Source: Acidobacteriaceae bacterium (GTDB lineage Bacteria > Acidobacteriota > Terriglobia > Bryobacterales > Bryobacteraceae). Taken from it: a stretch of 64,000 nt of DNA. The notes under the pieces were generated by a model that was not told the DNA's origin, did no database searches, and was given only the letters and a program-made list of their open reading frames with translations. A program made the translations under genes and the position numbers. The number at the start of each line of letters is the position of its first letter. Position 1 is the first letter of the stretch. Below, piece by piece: positions 34,801 to 45,718 of the stretch. The DNA is taken from contig JAFAYL010000044.1 of NCBI GenBank assembly GCA_019240405.1, positions 62,001 to 126,000 on the forward strand. Direction: 5' to 3'.

Positions 34801-35310
34801 AGCACAGTGAAGGTAACAGCGATTGCTGACCCAGGGTATGTTTTCAGCTACTGGACTGGCATAAGGCCGCACGGGCAATGGTACCCGGAGCAAAAAAGAG
34901 AACCGGAGAGCCCGGTGCAAGAAGTAGTGATGAATGAGCCGAAGGATATCGTGGCACATTTCAAACAAAAGCCTACGTGCTTAACGGGCAGCATCACGAG
35001 CAAGTCGGGCCCAACAAATCAGCGGGTCTGGACCATACAGGTACACGATGACGGCCCGGGGCTGGCCGACGCGACCATCGTGAAGAGCATCGATCTGAAA
35101 CAGACATCTGGCTCTTCATGCAAGCCTGTAGTAAAAACCGCATTGCCCGCACGGGTCGGAAATCTCGCGCCAAAGGCGAATGGGGTGGCGCGGATTACAA
35201 TCGACTTCACCGGATGCTCGCAAGATGCGCAATTCTCGACCAGCACCGTGATGGTGGCAAACGGAGGGACGGCAAAGGGATTTCTCGATACACATAACGA
35301 GCGTCAGTAG
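31888..35310 (+). CDS. Large secreted reprolysin-like metzincin peptidase
   Basis: An 1140-residue secreted zinc peptidase. The signal peptide is about residues 1-26. An N-terminal domain (about 30-170) is followed by a pro-region and the catalytic domain, with HEMAHQFSASH at His509-His519 (HExxHxxxxxH, Glu510 as base), the metzincin signature shared with reprolysin-like and proprotein-containing peptidases. The C-terminal half (about 590-1140) holds Ig-like and InlB B-repeat-like segments (SGGGTVTPESGKFYADGSTV, GYVFSYWTG) and ends without a sorting signal I recognise. Start at ATG 31888 behind AAAGGAG. Likely degrades extracellular proteins; it could supply amino acids such as hydroxyproline, which is inference only. 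Confidence 0.85.
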   Translation: MGMKFGVYLALGSVIFLCGPGLLAAAENASFRAQLVPVGDADVVSNLSATADINVHVVRDVAGKIVHGYVDFRLEGALSGSASELRIETGSDGTGGTIAVPPSDLPRNVSGSLHMRSSAPVRSGHPAALETLKALVEGSTPVHVTLVTSQGTMHGAAQRSTNSLLEAEPSDDGVWKQVDEASLAVRADANANPPRFYRTFHLDHDSLKAVLHQAPMQFTKGAKPVISMPMPDGQFAHFSIEESPVMVPELAAKVPDFKTYRGQGVDNPAATIRFDSNKGAVHVIILVGGETVYINPVAAGEREHYATYYRRDLPWNEINTHGFGPDSVVNPLENSLKHAIPQAAAPPQVGTTLQTYRLAVATTKGFTADPFFGGGGDGLAARMTTLTKVGTIINLVNALYESDVAVQLVLIPTELSAIFDTSTNPDPGYADGNENTMINQNQGFLDAAVGNANYDIGHVFGLTGNPGSAQGFAFIGVVCTTAMKGAAVTLMGVGTVTGNFNVDTEVLDHEMAHQFSASHTTNSTSAFCAIERNAPTAFEVGSGSTILANAGSCDPENLQQNTDIYFHGHTLDEINAYVAGPGACFVGTPTGDSPPTVTAPASTTVPMATPFTLTATATTALGTVPTFNWEEFDLGTASPPEGDDGTRPLFRSVAPNTNGTRNFPNMTYVLNNANQPPATIPCPDVNTSTCIPGEYPQMTNRTLNFRVTVRDNHAGGGATNNATLQVTSTTAAGPFQVTAPNTAVTWQTGSTQTVTWNVANTNAAPVNTANVNVLLSTDGGNTFPTTLAANVPNNGSATVTTPNTPTATARVMVQAVGNIFFDVSDVNFNIVQPNMTPVTVNAAATGPFQPTTATAGPHNAQRVATASSVSGLADLTFTVDGCRYTGSHTFMFRNGSKHTISTTAFQCTGTTQSEFTHYSNGCNQRTQAIIASAKTPVYTAFFNVKFELKTSVAHSGGGTVTPESGKFYADGSTVKVTAIADPGYVFSYWTGIRPHGQWYPEQKREPESPVQEVVMNEPKDIVAHFKQKPTCLTGSITSKSGPTNQRVWTIQVHDDGPGLADATIVKSIDLKQTSGSSCKPVVKTALPARVGNLAPKANGVARITIDFTGCSQDAQFSTSTVMVANGGTAKGFLDTHNERQ

Positions 35311-35342
35311 TTCTCGCGTTTCGCCGACGATATGAGCCTGCG

Positions 35343-35372
35343 GCGGGGTGCTCGGATTTGGATGCACCCCGC
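35343..35372 (+). terminator. Stable hairpin after the metzincin gene, possible terminator
   Basis: GCGGGGTGC at 35343-35351 pairs perfectly with GCACCCCGC at 35364-35372 (9 bp, 12-base loop), 33 bases after the metzincin stop. No T-run follows, so it is at best a Rho-assisted or RNA-stabilising hairpin. Confidence 0.35.
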
Positions 35373-35407
35373 CCGCGTAGCCGAACAGGGCGCCTTCGCA
35401 TATCACT

Positions 35408-35421
35408 TCAGAGTCCTCTGA
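35408..35421. promoter_or_regulatory. Perfect 14-bp palindrome upstream of the porin-like gene
   Basis: TCAGAG-TC-CTCTGA, a perfect inverted repeat about 40 bases before the ATG at 35461. Location in the leader of a three-gene sensory operon makes an operator plausible; no binding evidence. Confidence 0.3.
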
Positions 35422-35460
35422 GATAGAGAGGATTCCCCGAAACGACTCACTAGAAAATGT

Positions 35461-36846
35461 ATGCCGCGATTCGTGTCGCGATTTGTGCGATGGTCCGTCA
35501 TGCTGGCTGCTCTCGGTCCGGCCGTCGCGCAGGAAACGAGTGTCCCGTCCCCCGCCGCCACTCAGCAACAGACCATCGATTATCTTATGAAGCAGCTCGC
35601 CCAGCACGAGGCTCGCATCAAGGAACTCGAAGAGAAGCTAGCGCAGCAAAATAACCGGCGCGACACAGATCAAAGCGCGCAAGCCTCCGAGGCCGGAGCG
35701 CAACCACCTTCACCATCCGCTGCTCCGCCGGTTCAATCGCTGCCCGCGTCCACAGCGGCCACATCGCCCGCGCCCGAACATACTCCGGAAACCAGTCCCG
35801 AACAGACAGTTGACATGCACGACCACACGATGGAACTGCCGGGCGGTGGGCCAAAGCTAAAGATTCGCGGCTTTTTCGATTTCAACCTCGGAGTTGGACG
35901 CGACGCTAACCCGTTGATCTTCCCGCTGAATGCCACCATCCACAACACTTTCCAAAGCGGCGAGTTCGACTTGTTCATGAGCTCGAAACTGTCCGATACG
36001 ATCAGTTTCCTTAGCGAGCTCGTAGTCGGATCGGACCCCACCAATGAATGGGGCTTAGACATCGAGCGGCTGCAATTGACTTACAAGCCGAGCCCGTACT
36101 TCGAGATCAGCGCCGGCAGATACCATACTTCAATCGGCTACTACAATACGGCTTTTCACCACGGGACGTGGTTCCAAACGACCACGGGCCGGCCATTCAT
36201 GTACTTTTTTGAAGACAGTGGCGGGATCCTGCCTGTCCACAGTGTCGGGGTGAGCACAAGCGGCTTGGTGCCCGGCACGGAGAAACTTGGTTTGCATTGG
36301 GTAGCGGAGATTGGTAATGGTCGCAGTTCGTCTCCATTCGGCGAACCAGTGCAAAACTTTCTGTCCGATAAGAACCACAAAGATTTCAACCTGGCGGCAT
36401 ATATCGCGCCATCGTGGTTGCGAGGCCTGCAGATTGGCGGCTCGTATTACCGCGATCGCATGGTGCCGGCCGGAATTCCGCCAGTCGAGCAGACAATCGA
36501 GAGTGCGTACGTCGTCTACATAACGCCAAAATGGGAATTTATGAACGAGGGCGTTATTCTCATGAATCGCATCAATGGACAGCAAAAGATTTACAACACG
36601 CCTTTGCTCTATTCTCAGGTATCTAGAAGGTTCGGCGCCTATCGGCCCTATTTCCGTTATCAGTACGTGAATTCACCGCTCAAAGATCCGGTGAACATCT
36701 ATACCGGCCGTTATGAGGGTCCATCATTCGGATTACGCATGGACTTCACCGAATACGCCGCGCTCAAAGTCCAGTACAACCGGCTTTATCAGCTCAATAC
36801 TCGACCCTGGAACGGCCTGGATACGCAAGTCGCATTTACTTTCTGA
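35461..36846 (+). CDS. Porin-like outer-membrane protein with N-terminal coiled coil
   Basis: A 461-residue protein with a signal peptide (about 1-24, ending AVAQ), a coiled-coil segment (about 35-65, QQTIDYLMKQLAQHEARIKELEEKLAQ), a Pro/Ala-rich linker, and from about residue 130 a beta-barrel rich in alternating aromatic strands (LKIRGFFDFNLGVG, GEFDLFMSSKLSDTISFLSELV, YFEISAGRYHTSIGYYN) that ends ALKVQYNRLYQL...VAFTF with a terminal Phe. This shape fits outer-membrane porins with an N-terminal oligomerisation helix. It is the first of three genes with a binding protein and a hybrid kinase, suggesting that it admits the ligand that those proteins sense. Substrate unknown. Confidence 0.75.
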   Translation: MPRFVSRFVRWSVMLAALGPAVAQETSVPSPAATQQQTIDYLMKQLAQHEARIKELEEKLAQQNNRRDTDQSAQASEAGAQPPSPSAAPPVQSLPASTAATSPAPEHTPETSPEQTVDMHDHTMELPGGGPKLKIRGFFDFNLGVGRDANPLIFPLNATIHNTFQSGEFDLFMSSKLSDTISFLSELVVGSDPTNEWGLDIERLQLTYKPSPYFEISAGRYHTSIGYYNTAFHHGTWFQTTTGRPFMYFFEDSGGILPVHSVGVSTSGLVPGTEKLGLHWVAEIGNGRSSSPFGEPVQNFLSDKNHKDFNLAAYIAPSWLRGLQIGGSYYRDRMVPAGIPPVEQTIESAYVVYITPKWEFMNEGVILMNRINGQQKIYNTPLLYSQVSRRFGAYRPYFRYQYVNSPLKDPVNIYTGRYEGPSFGLRMDFTEYAALKVQYNRLYQLNTRPWNGLDTQVAFTF

Positions 36847-37048
36847 AGCTCGCGTGCAAACGTCCTTTGCGTTCGCCTTGGGATTGTTCCTATCCCGGCG
36901 CCCGCGCGGATATTACGAGTGATGTCGCCTGCATCAACGCGCTCATTGACTAAATCCACCTAAAGCCCACCTAATTAACAGCCGATTGGATTCACGGGGG
37001 ATTCAGAGCATTATTAAATCCGCTGAATCGTCACGGCTTATAGCGAAG

Positions 37049-37584
37049 ATGTTTTCGCATTCCATTTCGAACTGGTTTGGCCGCGGGATTCTTCGAACGC
37101 ACGATATGTTGGCATTGCTGGGCTCAACGACGATTTTCCTGATGTGGTGTGTGACTCCGGCACCGGCTCAGGAGAAGGATTCCATCTTAACCGTCATTGT
37201 TAACAAGTCGAATTCCATGGAGTCGATCTCTAAAAGAGATTTGCGTGCGTTGCTTTTGGGTGAAGTGGCTGAGTGGCCGAACAAACAACCCATCGTTGTA
37301 GTGGAACGGGAGCCGAACAGCGAGGCCTTTCAGAAGACCTTAAAACTGATCCTGCACATGAGCCCGGGAGAGTATCAGAGGTGGCTGCTACAAGCGGAAT
37401 TTCGAGGCGAAAAGCTGCCGCTCATAAAAACGCTCAATAGCGATGAGGGCGCCAAGAAGTTCGTGTTCAATGTACCAGGGGCGCTAGCCATTACCGACAG
37501 CGTCCCAACATCGCCTAATTCATCGCAAACAAAAGTATTGCGAATCGAGGGTAAGCTTCCCGGCGATCCAGGATACGACCTCAA

Positions 37585-37588
<4 letters not shown>
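37049..37588 (+). CDS. Small periplasmic phosphate-binding-like protein (type 2 periplasmic-binding fold)
   Basis: A 179-residue protein from ATG 37049 with an N-terminal membrane or signal segment (about 20-42, [21 protein letters not shown]). The mature part reads like the PstS-like short domain: [32 protein letters not shown], then [15 protein letters not shown] and [15 protein letters not shown]. In larger members this fold binds phosphate or another oxyanion; here it is short. An in-frame ATG at 37106 is an alternative start. The stop overlaps the start of the hybrid kinase (ATGA), so it is likely to feed that kinase rather than a transporter; no Pst permease is near. Confidence 0.68.
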
Positions 37589-39888
<2,300 letters not shown>

Positions 39889-39952
39889 ATAACGCGGTCA
39901 AAGCATCAATGGTCAATGCCGGCGGCCCCGAGCCTTTTTTATTCATTCCCTC

Positions 39953-39985
39953 TAGTGTAGTTCGAGGAATCGATCCGCTACACTA
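39953..39985. promoter_or_regulatory. Inverted repeat in the bamA leader region
   Basis: TAGTGTAG at 39953-39960 and CTACACTA at 39978-39985 form an 8-bp perfect inverted repeat with a 17-base spacer in the 220-base gap before bamA. It could be a hairpin ending the kinase transcript or an operator. The octamer CTAAACTG that follows (39983-39990) recurs at 48133-48140 just ahead of the ABC transporter gene. Confidence 0.3.
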
Positions 39986-40108
39986 AACTGTTTACGTTTG
40001 CGCTATTTGGCGTTTCATAATCTGTGGTTTCGCCTCCGCTGAAACCCGTGCCGGAGAGCCAACGTCAGGGGAATGTCGCGCGGCATGAAAGGGAAGGATT
40101 CGCTTTAG

Positions 40109-43100
40109 ATGATTCAGTACAGGCCTAAAAGCCTGCATCCGCTTGGATCTCCAGCTTTTCTCATCGCGATCCTTTGCCTGATCAGTTCGTTAGCGGCCTC
40201 CGGTTTCGAGCAGCAGAATCCGCCGCCACAGAATCCGCCTTCCCAGCGAACTCCGCCTCAGCAACAGAATCCGCCCCAACAGAATCCGCAGCAGCAAAAT
40301 CCGTTTGAAAACGTCCCGCAAGGGCCCGAAAAACCAACTCAACCAAGCAAGATCCAAGAAGCAAAGCCCGCCGTGGTTGGTGAAAATATTATCGAGGCGA
40401 TAGAGTTCCGCGGCCAACATCGAGTGCCGCAGGATACATTACGCGCTCTCATCTACACCAAAAAGGGCGATGTCTATGATGAGGATGCAATTCATCGAGA
40501 TTTCATCGCGCTATGGAATACCGGGCGTTTTGATGATTTGCGTATCGAGAAGGAAAAAGGGCCTCAGGGCGGCATCATTCTTCGCTTTTTCGTAACCGAG
40601 CGCCGCACCGTTCATACCATCGATTACACGGGTAATAAATCTATTACTAAGTCCGAAATCCTAGATCGCTTCAAAGATCGGAAGGTACAGCTTTCTCCCG
40701 AATCGCAATTTGATCCCGGCAAAGTGCAGCGCGCCAAGAATGTCTTGCAAGAATATGAGGCTGAGCGCGGCCACCAATACGCGACCGTTACGCCGCAAAT
40801 CCGGCAGGTGCCTCCGGGCGGCGTTGACATTACGTTTGCCATCGATGAAGGTCCGAAAGTAAAGGTCGGACATATCTTCATTCAGGGAAACAATGCGTTC
40901 AGCTCGAAAGCGGTGATTCGGGCCATGAAGAACCTGAAGCCCATCGGGATTCCGCACTCGATCTTGTTTGAAAACCTCTTCGCGCGCACGTACGATTCCA
41001 CCAAACTCGATGAAGATTCCGAGCGCATCCGGCAGTTTTACCAATCGCACGGCTACTTCATGGCGCGAGTCATCAACCACTCGGAAAAAATTTATGACGT
41101 GTATGGCAAGGGCATCAAGATTCCTTTGATTAATCCGAAGAAACCGGGCAAGCGAGTGGATATCACAATGGTGGTTTCCGAAGGCGATCAATATTTTCTG
41201 CGCAACTTTAATTTCGTCGGCATGAAGCTGTTCCGCACGCCCGACCTGATCGCGCGTCAAGTCTTCGGGATGGCGCCGGGCGCCGTGTTTTCGACTGAGA
41301 AGCTGCAGAAAGGGCTCGATAACCTGAAAAAGCTGTACGGCGACTTCGGCTACATCGATTTCGTTCCTTCACCCGATCCCGAGCCGGTTCCCGGTCAAGA
41401 CCAAATCGATCTGACGATTGATGTCGACGAAGGACATCAGTTCTTTGTCCGCCGCATCGATTTCCAAGGCAACACAACCACGCGCGATAGAGTCATTCGC
41501 CGGGAGCTGCTCATCGATGAAGGCGACCTATTCAGCAATCGCCTCTGGGAGACTAGCATCCTGCGAATTAACCAATTGGGTTACTTTGATCCTCTTAAGG
41601 CCGAAGATGCTGCAGAGATCAAGCGCGACACCAAAACCAACACGGTGGATCTTCTTCTGAAAGTTCATGAGCGCGGGAAAAACTCGATTCAGTTGAACGG
41701 CGGAGTTTCCGGCATTTCGGGCAGCTTTATCGGGTTCTCCTATTCGACAAACAACTTCCTGGGTCTGGGAGAGACACTCAGTCTTGCGAGCCAGATCGGA
41801 ACTATCCTCAGCAGCGTATCTTTTGGATTTACCGAGCCGTATTTATTCGACAAGCCCATCCAGGCAGGCTTCACGATTTACTATCAGAGGTATCGCTACG
41901 ATCAGGCCCAGCAGGAATCAATCCTCGCCGGCCAACCTCTTGGTGGTTACTTCGCCGCTATCGGCACTCAAAACCTGCTCAACTATGTATCGAACGGCAG
42001 GGGTTTCACGACCTTTGCCAGCTACCAATTGCGGCGTTCATTCGCGCGAGTCGGTCTTACTTACGGGTACAACATACAGACCCTGACGCCGCTCACAACC
42101 GCTGCAACTGCCTACTTCGGATTCCTGGACTTCGAAGGAGTTGGGGGTCCGAATGCGCTTCGTTCCAACACCTGTGCTCTCACGTTCACGACTTCTGCTT
42201 TGCCAAGTGGGTGCAATACGTTGTCAGGAATCCGAACGAGCACCATTACGCCAAGTTACGCTTACAATACGGTCGATCATCCGATCATTCCGACCCGTGG
42301 TCTGCGCCTCAATGTCAGCGCAGGCTTTTCGGGCAGTGTCATCGGGGGAAACGTAAATACATTGCAGCCGGTTTTGGATGTCGCATACTTCCGTCGAGGC
42401 ATTTGGCGCCGCAATGTGATGGGCTTTCATTTCAATGCACGTTTCATCACGGGATATGGCGGCAAAGTCGCGCCTCCTTATAGCCGGTATTATATGGGCG
42501 GCGAAGACGATATTCGCGGCTTTGATTTGTTGACAATCAGTCCGATCGGCTACGTCCCATCGTCAGCCAACATTCCTGTTTTGAACAATGACGGTACTCA
42601 ACGAGTTCAACAGGTCGTTGGTCCGAAGGGCGCGATAGGTACAATTGCCGTCACGCAGACGGTTCCTGTGTATCAGTTCATCACGCCAGGTGGCGATACG
42701 GCTAGCTTCTTCAACTATGAGTACCGGATTCCAATCATCGGACCAGTTACCTTGGCGCCCTTTGTAGATGCGGGTGTAGATCGGCTTTCATTGGCGAGCC
42801 AACTGGGTTTGAATCCAGCGCGAGTGGAGCAGTTGAACGCGCTATTTCCACAGGCTGATTTCAGCCGCCGCGCTGTTATCGCCCCAGGTACCCAGAAGCC
42901 CCGCGTTTCAAGCGGAATCGAGCTGCAGGTGCTCATGCCAGTAGTCAATGCGCCTTTCCGCGTCTATTGGGCGTACAACCTGAGCTACGTCAATACCAAC
43001 TTAACGCCCCCGATTGCAGTCAATCCCTCGATGTTCCCGAACGAAGCCACCTACCAGAATCTGTTTAATTCGCCAATCTTGAGGCCCTATTTCGGGGTAA

Positions 43101-43156
43101 TTCCTTACGATGAGCGCCGCTCGATATTCCGCTTCTCCATAGGACGAACATTTTGA
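40109..43156 (+). CDS. bamA: BamA outer-membrane protein assembly factor
   Basis: A 1015-residue Omp85 protein that inserts beta-barrel proteins in the outer membrane. After a signal peptide (about 1-33) there is a Gln/Pro/Asn-rich stretch (about 35-75), then POTRA domains (about 90-540, for example NIIEAIEFRGQHRVPQDTLRALIY, VHTIDYTGNKSITKSEIL, FLRNFNFVGMKLFRT, FVRRIDFQGNTTTRDRVIRREL), and the barrel with the lid-loop motif GGEDDIRGFD near residue 800, ending RFSIGRTF. The Q/P/N stretch is unusual for the family. It is followed by a Skp-like chaperone gene and a TolC-like gene, the usual envelope biogenesis neighbourhood. Confidence 0.95.
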   Translation: MIQYRPKSLHPLGSPAFLIAILCLISSLAASGFEQQNPPPQNPPSQRTPPQQQNPPQQNPQQQNPFENVPQGPEKPTQPSKIQEAKPAVVGENIIEAIEFRGQHRVPQDTLRALIYTKKGDVYDEDAIHRDFIALWNTGRFDDLRIEKEKGPQGGIILRFFVTERRTVHTIDYTGNKSITKSEILDRFKDRKVQLSPESQFDPGKVQRAKNVLQEYEAERGHQYATVTPQIRQVPPGGVDITFAIDEGPKVKVGHIFIQGNNAFSSKAVIRAMKNLKPIGIPHSILFENLFARTYDSTKLDEDSERIRQFYQSHGYFMARVINHSEKIYDVYGKGIKIPLINPKKPGKRVDITMVVSEGDQYFLRNFNFVGMKLFRTPDLIARQVFGMAPGAVFSTEKLQKGLDNLKKLYGDFGYIDFVPSPDPEPVPGQDQIDLTIDVDEGHQFFVRRIDFQGNTTTRDRVIRRELLIDEGDLFSNRLWETSILRINQLGYFDPLKAEDAAEIKRDTKTNTVDLLLKVHERGKNSIQLNGGVSGISGSFIGFSYSTNNFLGLGETLSLASQIGTILSSVSFGFTEPYLFDKPIQAGFTIYYQRYRYDQAQQESILAGQPLGGYFAAIGTQNLLNYVSNGRGFTTFASYQLRRSFARVGLTYGYNIQTLTPLTTAATAYFGFLDFEGVGGPNALRSNTCALTFTTSALPSGCNTLSGIRTSTITPSYAYNTVDHPIIPTRGLRLNVSAGFSGSVIGGNVNTLQPVLDVAYFRRGIWRRNVMGFHFNARFITGYGGKVAPPYSRYYMGGEDDIRGFDLLTISPIGYVPSSANIPVLNNDGTQRVQQVVGPKGAIGTIAVTQTVPVYQFITPGGDTASFFNYEYRIPIIGPVTLAPFVDAGVDRLSLASQLGLNPARVEQLNALFPQADFSRRAVIAPGTQKPRVSSGIELQVLMPVVNAPFRVYWAYNLSYVNTNLTPPIAVNPSMFPNEATYQNLFNSPILRPYFGVIPYDERRSIFRFSIGRTF
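40211..40302 (+). repeat. Degenerate tandem repeat coding the Gln/Pro/Asn stretch of BamA
   Basis: The units are variants of CAGAATCCGCC and CAACAGAATCCG, repeated about seven times and encoding QNPP-like motifs. Being in frame, it expands or shrinks without disrupting the gene. It is not a CRISPR: no spacers of fixed length exist. Confidence 0.6.
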
Positions 43157-43222
43157 TATCGGGTGCCGCGGCCTATTGCAATGTGTGAAAATGGTAGCAA
43201 ACACGGAAGGATCAGGAAGTAA

Positions 43223-43861
43223 ATGGTAATGAGAAGTAGTGTGATTACGGTGTTGCCGGTTTTCGCTCTCGCGCTGGGCGCCTATGCGCAGCAAACGCCT
43301 GCCAAGGTCGGAGTTATCAGCGTGCAAGGCGCGATCGTCGGAACGAAGGATGGTCAGAAGGCCTCGCAGGAGCTCGAGACGAAATTTGCGCCGAAGAAGA
43401 AGGATATCGATACCCGGCAGAGCGAACTTGGGCAGCTCAAAGATCAGTACCAAAAGGGAGGCAATCTGATGAGCGAGGATAAACGCAATCAGATGGCTCG
43501 CGATATCGACGAAAAGCAAAAGCGCTTGGAACGGGATGTTCAAGATGCCCAGGAGGAGTTGAATGCGGAGCAGCAGAAGGTCCTGCAGAGTCTGGGCCAG
43601 CGCATGATGGCTGTGATCGAGAAGTATGCCAAAGACAACGGATATTCAATGATCCTGGATGTCAGTAATCCGAACACGCCTGTGCTCTATGCATCCAGCG
43701 GCATTGACATCACGCAGGACATCATCTCGCTTTACGACAAGACATCCACCAATGGCGGTCCAGCGTCCGCCCCTGGGGCTGCACCGGGAACGGCTACAAA
43801 GCCGACTACAAATCCCGGAACAGCATCCGCTGTAAAGCCGCCCCCGCCCGGCAGCAGGTAG
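43223..43861 (+). CDS. Skp/OmpH-like periplasmic chaperone
   Basis: A 212-residue protein with signal peptide (about 1-23, ending AYAQ), an OmpH-family domain (VGVISVQGAIVGTKDGQKASQEL, then a long coiled-coil hairpin about 55-130 with LEREVQ-type heptads: DEKQKRLERDVQDAQEELNAEQQ) and the return strand YSMILDVSNPN. The C-terminal tail (about 175-212) is Ala/Pro/Thr rich and extra to the family. Located directly behind bamA, it is expected to carry unfolded outer-membrane proteins to it. Start ATG 43223 behind AGGAAG. Confidence 0.85.
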   Translation: MVMRSSVITVLPVFALALGAYAQQTPAKVGVISVQGAIVGTKDGQKASQELETKFAPKKKDIDTRQSELGQLKDQYQKGGNLMSEDKRNQMARDIDEKQKRLERDVQDAQEELNAEQQKVLQSLGQRMMAVIEKYAKDNGYSMILDVSNPNTPVLYASSGIDITQDIISLYDKTSTNGGPASAPGAAPGTATKPTTNPGTASAVKPPPPGSR

Positions 43862-43944
43862 GTCTTTCAGCGCTCTCTCACTCTGCCACGAAGCGCAAGC
43901 GAGTAGGGCCTGAGCGAGCACGTTTCTCACGCTAGCATGGGTGA

Positions 43945-45252
43945 GTGTTCACCCAGAAAATCCTAATAGTTCTTTTTCTGATTCCGAGTGCGGTTAACGC
44001 CGAAGTGCATTCGCTCACATTGCGCGAGGCTTTAGAGATCGCCTCTCGTCAAAATCCGGATGTCACACTAGCGCGTCTCGATCAACAGCGCGCCGAAGAA
44101 GGAATCAAAGTGACGCGCGATCCTTTCGTTCCGAAGGTTTACGGCGGCAGCGGTCTCGCCTATACCTACGGCTATCCAAACTCGATTGAAGGCAATGCTC
44201 CGAGTCTGTTCGAAGCGAGAACGGACATGGCCCTCTACAACCGTCCGAAGAGTTATCTGGTAGCTTCTGCGCGAGAGACAGCGCGCGGTTTGCAATCCGG
44301 GGCACAGGCCAAAGCCGATGAAGTGGCGTACCAGGCGGCTGACATGTTCCTGAACGCGAGCGAAGCCGAGCGCGAAGTGGAAACCATATCGAACCAAGTT
44401 CCGAGTCTGCAGCAAGTTGTTCGGGCGATGGGCGCGGGGGTCAATGGGGGAAGTGAGCTTCCGGTTGAACTCAAGCGGGCGCGGGTGAATCTCGCAGTCT
44501 CGCAACAGAAGCTGGAATCGACCGCACTGGATCGCGACTATTACGAAATGATGTTGGCCGTGTTGCTTGGGTACCCCGCTGCGGATCGAGTGAAGCCGGT
44601 GAGTTCCGATGTCTCGCTTCCCGTGGTGCCGGCAACTGAAGACGAAGCGGCGGATATGGCGTTGCGGAACAACCGCGAGCTACGCCAGATGCAATCGAAT
44701 GTTCTGGCGAGAGAGCTTGATCTCCGCTCCTACAAAGCGGCCCGCTTGCCGCAAATCGATCTGGTGGCTCAGTACGCGCTCTTCGCCCGGTATAACTATG
44801 TAAATTACTTTCAGAAGTTCCAGCGGAACAACTTCCAAATTGGCGCATCGATAAAAATCCCATTTCTGATCGGATCCGAGTCACAGGGCTTAGCTGAGCA
44901 AGCGCTCACGGACATGCAGAAAATCCGAATTCAGATGGACCAAACGCGCAACCGGATCATTACCGAAACGCGGCGTAGCTATCAACAGTGGAAAAAGGCG
45001 GAGAGTATGCGTGACCTGGTCAGGATGCAGCTCGATCTCGCGCGCGAACAGCTCACCGTATTTTTGGCCCAAAATGCCGAAGGGCGCGTTCCCATTCGCA
45101 CGGTCGAGCAGGCCCGGCTCGATGAAAGCGACCGTTGGATCGATTTTTACCAGGCCGAGACGCAAGTAAAACGAGCTCAGCTCGCCATTTTGCGCGAAAT
45201 GGGGACGCTCATGATGGCTATGCGCGCGGGTCCTGAAGAGCGCCAGCCTTAG
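43945..45252 (+). CDS. TolC-family outer-membrane channel protein
   Basis: A 435-residue outer-membrane efflux protein. It has a signal peptide (about 1-19), the family opening LTLREALEIASRQNPDVTLARLDQQRAEEGIKV and a duplicated alpha-hairpin barrel with the second repeat around residues 230-420 (ALRNNRELRQMQSNVLARELDLRSYKAARLPQIDL). It would form a trimeric channel together with a separate inner-membrane exporter; no exporter genes are adjacent. GTG 43945 is the chosen start. It belongs to the bamA/skp block by orientation. Confidence 0.85.
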   Translation: MFTQKILIVLFLIPSAVNAEVHSLTLREALEIASRQNPDVTLARLDQQRAEEGIKVTRDPFVPKVYGGSGLAYTYGYPNSIEGNAPSLFEARTDMALYNRPKSYLVASARETARGLQSGAQAKADEVAYQAADMFLNASEAEREVETISNQVPSLQQVVRAMGAGVNGGSELPVELKRARVNLAVSQQKLESTALDRDYYEMMLAVLLGYPAADRVKPVSSDVSLPVVPATEDEAADMALRNNRELRQMQSNVLARELDLRSYKAARLPQIDLVAQYALFARYNYVNYFQKFQRNNFQIGASIKIPFLIGSESQGLAEQALTDMQKIRIQMDQTRNRIITETRRSYQQWKKAESMRDLVRMQLDLAREQLTVFLAQNAEGRVPIRTVEQARLDESDRWIDFYQAETQVKRAQLAILREMGTLMMAMRAGPEERQP

Positions 45253-45280
45253 GTCGACTCGGTCGGCATCCGGCTTAGAA

Positions 45281-45718
45281 CTAGCCCAACAGCTTCTGCA
45301 CCTCACGCTCGATCGCGGCGCGCACCGCCTCGCGATCGGCCTGATCGCGATATTGCTGACGTGGCCAGAAAAATCCCTTCAATCCGTCCCGCCGCCTTCT
45401 TGGGACCACGTGTATATGTAAGTGCGGAACCGTCTGGCTGATGCGATTGTTAATCGCGATAAAGGTTCCTTCGGCATTTACCGCTGCCTCGACGGCTTTT
45501 GCGAGGACTTGAGTCGCTGCCATCATCGGACCGCTAAGTTCGGCCGGAAGGTCAAGCAAGGTTTCGTAATGCTCGCGTGGACAGAGAAGCACATGACCTG
45601 GAAAAAGCGGATGGCTGTCTAGAAATGCGATGAGCTGTGAATTCTGATGCACAATCTCCGCCGCCAAGTCGCGGGCTGCAATCTTGCAAAATACGCACGC
45701 GGGATTCTCCACGGCCAT
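45281..45718 (-). CDS. HIT family nucleotide hydrolase/transferase
   Basis: A 145-residue HIT protein. The catalytic histidine triad is His99, His101 and His103 (PHLHIHVVP), and the N-terminal CVFCKIAARDLAAEIV carries two cysteines where relatives bind zinc, though the rest of the zinc set is incomplete. It probably hydrolyses a nucleotide-phosphoramidate or a dinucleoside polyphosphate. The ATG follows the stop of the potassium channel gene with no gap, so the two are cotranscribed; no functional link is obvious. Confidence 0.9.
   Translation of the reverse strand: MAVENPACVFCKIAARDLAAEIVHQNSQLIAFLDSHPLFPGHVLLCPREHYETLLDLPAELSGPMMAATQVLAKAVEAAVNAEGTFIAINNRISQTVPHLHIHVVPRRRRDGLKGFFWPRQQYRDQADREAVRAAIEREVQKLLG

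Noticed and set aside
40211-40302. Short tandem repeats in bamA resembling a repeat array
   Set aside because: In frame, units of variable length, no spacers, so not a CRISPR or mobile repeat.
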